This document shows positions 12,795 to 18,310 of a DNA stretch of 18,310 bases, in pieces; the first letter of the stretch is position 1, and each line of letters starts with the position of its first letter. The position numbers were made by a program, and so were the translations under genes. The stretch comes from NORP240 sp942492445. Its GTDB lineage: Bacteria; Pseudomonadota; Gammaproteobacteria; Pseudomonadales; Pseudohongiellaceae. The DNA is taken from positions 1 to 18,310 of the forward strand of contig CALOEW010000054.1 in the NCBI GenBank assembly GCA_942492445.1, in the 5' to 3' direction. The notes beneath the pieces are model-generated. The model did not search any database and was not told the origin of the DNA. It saw only the letters and a list, made by a program, of their open reading frames with translations.

Positions 12795-14900
12795 ATGTCA
12801 AACGAAGTCAGCTATGAAGTGGTCGACAACATCGGTGTCATATCGGTCAACAATCCACCGGTAAATGCGCTCTCGCAGTCGGTACGGCAGGGTATTCGGG
12901 CTGCATTGCAACAGGCTCAGGCGGATGACAGTGATGCGGTGTTGTTGGTCTGCGAGGGCAGAACGTTTATTGCCGGCGCTGACATCACCGAATTCGGCAA
13001 GCCGCCCGAACCACCCTCCCTGTCAGAACTTCTGGCCAGTATGGAGAATTCCAAAAAACTCGTAGTCGCTGCTATTCATGGTACTGCGTTGGGAGGAGGG
13101 CTGGAACTCTCGCTGGCCTGCCATTACCGTTGTGCGCTGCCCGGCGCGACAGTCGGCCTGCCTGAAGTCAAGCTGGGCTTGCTGCCAGGTGCAGGGGGAA
13201 CGCAACGGGTACCAAGGGTTGCCGGGGTCAGGGCAGCGCTGGACCTGATGACCGAGGGCAATTCAATTTCTGCACCGCTGGCCAGTGACATGGGTCTGAT
13301 CGATGAGATTATCGATGATGGTGAGCTTAGGGCCGGGGCCCTGAATTACGTCAAGGACCTGCTTGAATCGGGCGCCCCCTTGAAACGTGTCAGAGACATC
13401 AATATTGACCCGTCTTCCATAGAGCCAGGGTTTTTTGAAAATTACCGCAAACAATTGTCGCATAAGACTCGTGGGCAGATTGCGCCCGAGTCTATCGTGT
13501 CCTGCGTGGAAGCGGCTGTTACCATGCCCATGGACAAAGGGCTGGAAAGAGAAAGGGAACTGTTCAGGGAACTGGTTCAATCGCCAGAGTCAGCCGCCAT
13601 GCGACATGTTTTTTTCGCCGAAAGGGAAGCAGCCAGGATCAGAGATATACCTGCAGATACCCTGGTGCGCGACGTCAGGTCGGTGGCGGTAATAGGCAGT
13701 GGCACCATGGGTGGTGGCATTGCCATGTGCTTTGCCAATGTCGGCATACCGGTCATACTGCTGGAAATCAATGAGGAAGCGTTGCAGCGCGGCTTCGGTA
13801 TCATCAGGAAAAACTACAGTATTACCGTTAAGAAAGGCAAGCTGAGCGAAGCGAATATGCAGGAGCGGCTCAATCTGATCAGGGGAACAACGGACTATAC
13901 CGATCTGGCCAATGTAGACCTGGTTATCGAGGCAGTCTTTGAAAATCCCGATATCAAGAAAGAAGTATTTGCCAGACTGGATGTGGTCTGTAAACCTGGC
14001 TGCATTCTTGCTTCCAACACGTCTTACCAGAATATCGACGATATCGCTGCGGTCATCCGGCGAGCAGAGGATGTCTGTGGAACGCATTTTTTCAGTCCTG
14101 CCAATGTAATGAAATTGTTGGAAGTGGTACGTGGCGAGAAGACTGCCCCTGACGTGCTGGCGACGGTGATGAAAGTTGGCAAGCGAATCGGCAAGGTTAG
14201 TGTGCTGTCAAAGGTCTGTTATGGCTTTATTGGAAACCGTATGCTTTCCGGCTATAGCCGCGAAGCCCAATTGTTACTCATGGAAGGCTGTACCCCGGCG
14301 CAGGTGGATAGTGCGCTGGAGGGCTTTGGCATGGCCATGGGAGTTATTGCCATGAGCGACCTGGCCGGTCTGGATGTGGGATACAAAGCACGCAAGGCGC
14401 ACAGGAATCTGCCCGCCGACCCGAAAATAACCATCGTGGCTGATACGCTGGTTGAGATGGGGCGCCTGGGGCAGAAGTCGGGAAACGGTTATTATCGGTA
14501 CGAGCCCGCCACCCGCATCCGTGCGTCAGATCCGGAAGTGGAAGCCTTGATACGCGACAAAGCCGCAGAATTGGGAATCGAACAACAGGAATTTTCCGAC
14601 CGGGAGATAGTGCAACGCTGCTTGTACCCTTTGGTGAATGAAGGCGCGTTGATTCTGGAGCAGGGTATCGCCCAGCGGCCCGGGGATATCGATCTGGTGT
14701 ATGTGTACGGGTACGCATTTCCCGCAGCCAGGGGCGGCCCCATGTACTGGGCAGATCAGGTCGGATTGAAGAGCATCTACGAAACCATCTGTAAATTTCA
14801 GGACAAATACGGTGAGCAGTACTGGAAACCTGCGCCTTTATTGGAAAAGCTCGCGAGGGAAGGCAGGACATTTGCCGAATGGGCCAGGGATATTGTTTGA
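12795..14900 (+). CDS. Enoyl-CoA hydratase/3-hydroxyacyl-CoA dehydrogenase fusion (FadB/FadJ-like)
   Basis: A 701-residue multifunctional beta-oxidation enzyme. Residues 1 to about 190 form a crotonase domain: oxyanion-hole segments GADITEF (61-67) and ALGGGLELSLA, with catalytic glutamates E104 and E124 in GLPEVKLGLLPGAGG, so hydratase activity is expected. From about 295 comes the NAD-binding domain with GSGTMGGGIA (301-310), the SNTS motif (407-410), catalytic H431 in GTHFFSPA paired with E443 in LLEVVRGE, and GFIGNRM with the conserved Asn. The C-terminal dimerisation half contains RCLYPLVNEGALILEQGIAQRPGDIDLVYVYGYAFPAARGGPM (quoted here only by its ends in practice: LVNEGA and GYAFPAARGGP). 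Length agrees with FadJ (714). AAGGAAG precedes the ATG. It converts enoyl-CoA to 3-ketoacyl-CoA, feeding the thiolase encoded just upstream. Confidence 0.94.
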   Translation: MSNEVSYEVVDNIGVISVNNPPVNALSQSVRQGIRAALQQAQADDSDAVLLVCEGRTFIAGADITEFGKPPEPPSLSELLASMENSKKLVVAAIHGTALGGGLELSLACHYRCALPGATVGLPEVKLGLLPGAGGTQRVPRVAGVRAALDLMTEGNSISAPLASDMGLIDEIIDDGELRAGALNYVKDLLESGAPLKRVRDINIDPSSIEPGFFENYRKQLSHKTRGQIAPESIVSCVEAAVTMPMDKGLERERELFRELVQSPESAAMRHVFFAEREAARIRDIPADTLVRDVRSVAVIGSGTMGGGIAMCFANVGIPVILLEINEEALQRGFGIIRKNYSITVKKGKLSEANMQERLNLIRGTTDYTDLANVDLVIEAVFENPDIKKEVFARLDVVCKPGCILASNTSYQNIDDIAAVIRRAEDVCGTHFFSPANVMKLLEVVRGEKTAPDVLATVMKVGKRIGKVSVLSKVCYGFIGNRMLSGYSREAQLLLMEGCTPAQVDSALEGFGMAMGVIAMSDLAGLDVGYKARKAHRNLPADPKITIVADTLVEMGRLGQKSGNGYYRYEPATRIRASDPEVEALIRDKAAELGIEQQEFSDREIVQRCLYPLVNEGALILEQGIAQRPGDIDLVYVYGYAFPAARGGPMYWADQVGLKSIYETICKFQDKYGEQYWKPAPLLEKLAREGRTFAEWARDIV

Positions 14901-14918
14901 CAGGGAGGCAGAAAGCGA

Positions 14919-15959
14919 TTGATTGCTTACGAAACGGCTGAACCCGGGGCGCCATTGGTCCGAGTTGAAAAGTCAACTCCCAGGCCTGCCGGCACCGAGG
15001 TTCTGCTCAAAACTGTCGCTTGTGGCGTGTGTCACTCTGACGTCCATCTGCACGATGGTGCCTTTGAGCTTGGCAATGGCGAAAAGCTGGATGTAGCCCG
15101 TTCCGGTCACGTACTGGGACACGAGATTCTTGGAGAGGTCGTTGCGTTGGGGCCACGGGCGCAGGGGGTTGAAGTCGGTGACAGGCTGGTGGTTTATCCT
15201 TGGATTGGTTGTGGCGAATGCGCTGCCTGCCAGCGTGGAGATGAACACCTGTGTACTCCGGGTTACGCGTTGGGCATCGTGAGACCCGGGGGCTTCGCGG
15301 ATCACGTGCTGGTGTCTCACAGTCGCTACCTGTTCGACAAGGGAGGGGTGGCCGATACTCTTTCCGCCACCTATGCCTGCAGTGGGCTGACCGCGTTCAG
15401 TTCCCTGAAAAAAGTAGGGGCGATGCAACCTCTCGACAGGCTGGTCGTTATTGGAGCTGGTGGTGTCGGGTTGATGGCCATTCAGATTGCCCTTTCGGTG
15501 TTTGGTATCCAGCCTGTTGTCGTGGATCGCGATGAGGGGAAACTGCTGACGGCCAGGCGACTGGGCGTGGAGCATACTTTTCTTTCCTCAGACACCGAGA
15601 CGATAAGAGAGATTCGAAAGATTACCGGTGGAGCCTTTGCAGCATTAGATTATGTAGGAGCGGAAAGCAGTGTCAGATACGCACTGGGTTGCCTTCGCAA
15701 GGGCGGTAAACTGATCATCGTGGGTCTGTACGGAGGTTCTCTAAATATCCCTATTCCCCTTCTTCCCCTAAATGCGCGCGTAATCCAGGGCAGCTACGTC
15801 GGCTCTCTGAGTGAAATGGACGAACTGATGAGGCTGGTACGGGAGCAACGGATAGCGCCGATTGAAATTCACGAGCGTCCGCTGGGGGAAGCCACCGAGG
15901 CATTGGCTGATTTGAAAGCCGGCAAGGTGATTGGTCGACAGGTATTAGTGAATGCCTGA
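14919..15959 (+). CDS. Zinc-dependent alcohol dehydrogenase (MDR family)
   Basis: A 346-residue cytoplasmic medium-chain dehydrogenase. Catalytic zinc ligands are C38 (GVCHSD), H68-E69 (GHE) and probably C154 (YACSG). The structural zinc lobe is C98, C101, C104 and C112 in CGECAACQRGDEHLC. The Rossmann loop is VIGAGGVGLMA (177-187), followed by VVVDRDEGK with the acidic residue that favours NAD over NADP. The start is TTG at 14919, with GGGAGG about 11 bases upstream and 18 bases after the preceding stop, so translational linkage to the beta-oxidation fusion is likely. Substrate is not determined; in this operon an alcohol or hydroxyacyl-CoA feeding the pathway is a reasonable inference. A short hairpin follows the stop. 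Confidence 0.9.
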   Translation: MIAYETAEPGAPLVRVEKSTPRPAGTEVLLKTVACGVCHSDVHLHDGAFELGNGEKLDVARSGHVLGHEILGEVVALGPRAQGVEVGDRLVVYPWIGCGECAACQRGDEHLCTPGYALGIVRPGGFADHVLVSHSRYLFDKGGVADTLSATYACSGLTAFSSLKKVGAMQPLDRLVVIGAGGVGLMAIQIALSVFGIQPVVVDRDEGKLLTARRLGVEHTFLSSDTETIREIRKITGGAFAALDYVGAESSVRYALGCLRKGGKLIIVGLYGGSLNIPIPLLPLNARVIQGSYVGSLSEMDELMRLVREQRIAPIEIHERPLGEATEALADLKAGKVIGRQVLVNA

Positions 15960-15967
15960 TCTTTGGG

Positions 15968-15992
15968 CAGTTTCAAGGATCGCCTGAAACTG
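15968..15992 (+). terminator. Candidate terminator after the acyl-CoA operon
   Basis: CAGTTTCA (15968-15975) and TGAAACTG (15985-15992) form a perfect 8-bp stem with a 9-base loop, nine bases after the alcohol dehydrogenase stop. Only a short T-stretch (TTT) follows, so termination may be weak. Confidence 0.45.
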
Positions 15993-16070
15993 TTTCACGG
16001 AGCGATGCCAGGCTGATGCCATAACCGCAGGCCCGGATGCCGGGATTCCAGACCAGGTGGATTTTTACCT

Positions 16071-16757
16071 ATGCCATTGATATTACTTGCAGCGATTCTG
16101 GCCATACTGGTTTATTTACCCTCCCTATGGGTGCGGCGCGTCATGTCCCGCTACAGCAGGGAATTGCCTGAATTGCCTGGCACGGGTGGAGAGTTGGCCA
16201 GACATCTTATCGATCGATTCGAGTTGACCGGGGTCGGCGTCGAGGAGACCGGTCCAATGCGTGACCATTTCGATCCTCAGGCTCGGATGGTACGCCTGAG
16301 TCCGGACAACTATCACGGCAGATCGCTAACGGCTGTGGCAGTGGCAGCCCATGAAGTCGGGCATGCCATTCAGTTTCATAGACGGGAAAATATCTTCAAG
16401 TTGCGTGAGCGCTATATTCCCCAGGCCATGGCTCTGAACCGGGCCGGTATCGCCATCATGTGGAGCCTGCCTCTGGTGGGGTTGCTTCTTCGATCCCCCT
16501 TTGCTATTGCGGCGATTGTGGTTACCAGCCTGGTATTGCAATTGGCTGGAGCGCTGGTCTACCTGATCGTTCTCCCTGAAGAGTGGGATGCCAGTTTTAA
16601 CAAGGCATTGCCGATACTTAAAGAAGGAGACTACATTGATGCCAGGCAGCTACCGCAGGTTAAAAGCATCCTCCGGGCTGCGGCGTTGACTTATTTTTCG
16701 AGTGCCCTGGCAAATGTATTGAATATTGCTCGTTGGCTGCTGGTTCTGCGTCGCTAG
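16071..16757 (+). CDS. Membrane zinc metallopeptidase, YugP family
   Basis: A 228-residue inner-membrane protein of the YugP-type neutral zinc peptidase family. A hydrophobic N-terminal helix (about 2-20) is followed by a soluble part ending in the zinc motif H94-E95-V-G-H98 (AAHEVGHAIQ). Then come two or three membrane segments (about 125-141, 143-168) and the LPEEWDASFNKAL segment (169-180), which corresponds to the LPVEFDAS element carrying the third metal ligand in the family. A last hydrophobic stretch runs near 203-225. It should hydrolyse peptide bonds near the membrane; natural substrates are unknown. Length fits the family. The ATG is preceded by a modest AGGTGG. The gene stands alone between the acyl-CoA operon and the DUF2237 gene. 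Confidence 0.9.
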   Translation: MPLILLAAILAILVYLPSLWVRRVMSRYSRELPELPGTGGELARHLIDRFELTGVGVEETGPMRDHFDPQARMVRLSPDNYHGRSLTAVAVAAHEVGHAIQFHRRENIFKLRERYIPQAMALNRAGIAIMWSLPLVGLLLRSPFAIAAIVVTSLVLQLAGALVYLIVLPEEWDASFNKALPILKEGDYIDARQLPQVKSILRAAALTYFSSALANVLNIARWLLVLRR

Positions 16758-16765
16758 CGGCGATC

Positions 16766-16906
16766 GAACCGCGAACCCTTGAAGCTCGTGGTTTCCAGGA
16801 CCACTATTTTAAGAAGCTGCAGCACCTCCCCCAGGGCCTGCACACGGCCAGTGCCCGTTTTGAAGCCAGGCGTCGTCGGCAGGCCTTGCTCTACTACCTG
16901 GAATAA
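16766..16906 (+). other. Possible small coding remnant downstream of the peptidase
   Basis: In frame with a stop at 16904-16906, the sequence reads EPRTLEARGFQDHYFKKLQ, then HLPQGLHTASARFEARRRRQ and ALLYYLE. This has a protein-like composition and ends cleanly. The frame stays open back into the 3' end of the peptidase gene, but no ATG or GTG start with a ribosome-binding site was found; a TTG at 16733 is the nearest candidate. It may be a small overlapping gene, a remnant, or chance. I do not recognise the family. The remaining bases to 17018 show nothing further. Confidence 0.3.
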
Positions 16907-17018
16907 TTACGCCGGGAAATTGCCGTCAGCCGGATTTGCAGTGAACAATATCAGCTCCTATAGTGCGTGTCAGACCGGGGTATTTATCAATGAAGCAAAG
17001 TAGTGTACAAAGAGTCTC

Positions 17019-17390
17019 ATGGACGAATCGCTGAACGTTTTCGACGAGCCTCTTGAACCCTGTGGCATGAATCCGACGACCGGGTTTTTTCGTGATGGTT
17101 GCTGCAATACCAGCGACGAGGATCCTGGTTCACACACCGTTTGTGTCCGGGTGACGCAGGAATTTCTGGAATTTTCCCGATTTCGAGGCAATGACCTTTC
17201 TACTCCCGTGCCTCAATCAGGATTTCCCGGTTTGAAGCCGGGTGATTGCTGGTGTCTTTGCGCCGCACGCTGGTTGGAGGCATACGAGTATAACCGGGCT
17301 CCAAAGGTGTTTCTTTTGAGAACCCACAAACGAGCACTCGAAATTGTGTCTCTGGAGAAGCTGGTGCAGTTTGCCGCCGATCTGAATTGA
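17019..17390 (+). CDS. DUF2237 family protein
   Basis: A 123-residue protein with the full DUF2237 pattern: NVFDEPLEPCGMNPTTGFFR, DGCCNTSDEDPGSHTVC, FLEFSRFRGNDLSTP, FPGLKPGDCWCLCAARW and a closing THKRALEIVSLEKL. The family is widespread in proteobacteria and of unknown function. Five of the cysteines (C15, C28, C29, C42, C79-C81 region) fall in the most conserved blocks and could bind metal, which is an inference. It has no signal peptide or membrane helix. AAAGAG lies before the ATG. It is a single gene on the plus strand, 118 bases ahead of the secreted hydrolase. Confidence 0.92.
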   Translation: MDESLNVFDEPLEPCGMNPTTGFFRDGCCNTSDEDPGSHTVCVRVTQEFLEFSRFRGNDLSTPVPQSGFPGLKPGDCWCLCAARWLEAYEYNRAPKVFLLRTHKRALEIVSLEKLVQFAADLN

Positions 17391-17508
17391 TTGGTGCATT
17401 GCCTGGACCGGCGGACCCGACAGACATTCGCAGAACATCGCGGTAATTCATCAGAGGTTCCTTAACAGTACATGATCAATTGAGAACGGAAACCAAGGGA
17501 AATTAATA

Positions 17509-18234
17509 ATGATAAAAGGCAAAAAAAAGGCAACTCACGTCCTGGCGACTTTACTACTCATAGTAATAACGGGGCCTCTGGGTGCCCAGGAGTTTCCGGA
17601 TCCAACCCGATACGAGGATACAATAAAGAGTTTCGAGGAACAGGATCTCGTCAATCCGCCCCCTGAAGGGGCGATCATTTTAACTGGAAGTTCCAGTATT
17701 GCTCGGTGGAATGATCAGGCAAAAGAGGCACTGGCACCCTTGACGGTCATACCTAGAGGTTTTGGTGGCTCCATCATGCATGACGTGCTGCATTACCTGG
17801 ATCGTGTGGCACTCAACTACAAGCCCAGGGCAATCCTGATATACGAAGGCGACAATGATACTGGAATAGAATCTTATGGATTGACCAGTAACATGATACT
17901 GGATGACCTGGAAGCGATAATTACCCGTATCCACAGGGAATTACCCGAAACGCGCATCTACGTGTTATCTGTCAAACCCAGTGTGCTGCGCCAGAATGTC
18001 TGGCAGCAGGCCCAGACTGTCAGTGCTGGCTATCGTGAAATCGCAAGTCGGGACCCTCTGGTGTTTTACGTGGATGTGGCTACGCCCTTCCTGAACGTGG
18101 ACGGCAGCGTGATGACTGACATTTTTGTGGCGGACGACCTGCATCTCAATGACCTGGGGAATGCCATCTGGGGTGCAACTATCAAGGCGGCGCTGATGCC
18201 CATGGAAGCGCGCCACGAACCCGCCTATAAGTAA
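17509..18234 (+). CDS. Secreted SGNH/GDSL-type hydrolase
   Basis: A 241-residue exported protein. A basic start (MIKGKKKATH) and hydrophobic core (11-22) lead to a signal-peptidase site near LGAQ (24-27). The SGNH blocks follow: block I ILTGSSSIARW (57-67) with the nucleophile serine at about 62 in place of the GDS serine, block II RGFGGS (83-88), block III YEGDND (112-117) with the oxyanion-hole Asn116, and block V D209-D-L-H212 with the catalytic Asp and His. This fits the periplasmic SGNH acyl-ester hydrolases; the substrate cannot be assigned. AGGGAA precedes the ATG, which begins after an AT-rich leader. Length is normal for the family. Confidence 0.9.
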   Translation: MIKGKKKATHVLATLLLIVITGPLGAQEFPDPTRYEDTIKSFEEQDLVNPPPEGAIILTGSSSIARWNDQAKEALAPLTVIPRGFGGSIMHDVLHYLDRVALNYKPRAILIYEGDNDTGIESYGLTSNMILDDLEAIITRIHRELPETRIYVLSVKPSVLRQNVWQQAQTVSAGYREIASRDPLVFYVDVATPFLNVDGSVMTDIFVADDLHLNDLGNAIWGATIKAALMPMEARHEPAYK

Positions 18235-18250
18235 AGTACCGTAGCGGTGT

Positions 18251-18276
18251 CCCGGCCGGCCGAATTATCAGCCGGG
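18251..18276 (+). terminator. Possible terminator hairpin after the SGNH hydrolase
   Basis: CCCGGC (18251-18256) and GCCGGG (18271-18276) can pair across a 14-base loop, 17 bases after the hydrolase stop. There is no T-tract and a competing CGGCC palindrome lies beside it, so this is a weak call. Nothing else was seen in the last bases of the window. Confidence 0.25.
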
Positions 18277-18310
18277 GCAGTCAAGTATTCAGTTCAGGGA
18301 GCCAATACAC

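Noticed and set aside
17451..17464. TCAGAGGTTCCTTA repeated at 9731-9744, with a shorter copy at 7195-7205
   Set aside because: A shared 14-mer is expected about once by chance in a window this size, and the copies differ in orientation relative to genes.
1..18310. CRISPR arrays, tRNA or rRNA genes, phage or toxin-antitoxin modules
   Set aside because: No regularly spaced repeats, cloverleaf-like sequences, integrases or recognisable toxin-antitoxin pairs were seen.

Overview
The window looks like a chromosomal segment of a gammaproteobacterium with moderately high GC content, probably aerobic or facultative. This is inferred from the type of genes present: FNR/ANR-type regulator remains, UspE-like tandem stress proteins, a cardiolipin synthase next to an EEP-family protein as in the E. 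coli clsB-ybhP pair, and FadB/FadJ-like beta-oxidation genes. No rRNA, tRNA or CRISPR was seen, so the taxon cannot be pinned down further.

Bases 1 to about 11000 form a stress and low-oxygen survival neighbourhood. It opens with a decayed FNR/ANR-type regulator gene on the minus strand, carrying several frameshifts and an in-frame stop. It then holds five universal stress protein (Usp) genes: four are tandem-domain UspE types and one is a single-domain UspA type. Interspersed are a cardiolipin synthase with an endonuclease/exonuclease/phosphatase partner, a short DksA/TraR zinc-finger protein, a voltage-gated potassium-type channel with a C-terminal zinc ribbon, a small heat-shock protein (Hsp20), a C-terminal CxxCH cytochrome lipoprotein and a STAS/SpoIIAA-like protein. 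One tandem Usp has a one-base frameshift at a run of four Gs. A perfect FNR/ANR-type box (TTGATTTACATCAA) lies between the divergent hsp20 and cytochrome genes, and a related palindrome (TTGACCTATGTCAA) lies upstream of the single-domain usp. The local regulator is dead but its likely target sites persist, so these genes are presumably read by another FNR/ANR family member elsewhere in the genome.

A 149-bp MITE-like element with imperfect 20-21 bp terminal inverted repeats sits at 10488-10636, and its right end supplies the stop codon of the STAS-like gene. A gene-poor 515-bp stretch follows, with a perfect 11-bp hairpin and a consensus DnaA box.

Bases 11517-15959 are a plus-strand fatty-acid or acyl-CoA catabolic operon: a thiolase, a fused enoyl-CoA hydratase/3-hydroxyacyl-CoA dehydrogenase, and a zinc alcohol dehydrogenase starting at TTG. 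The right end holds a membrane zinc metallopeptidase of the YugP type, a DUF2237 protein and a secreted SGNH/GDSL hydrolase, all on the plus strand.

The strongest candidate for an interesting system is the Usp, potassium-channel and DksA-like cluster with FNR boxes. I read it as an anaerobic or energy-limitation survival regulon. Its components belong to known families; the combination and the state of its regulator are what deserve attention.
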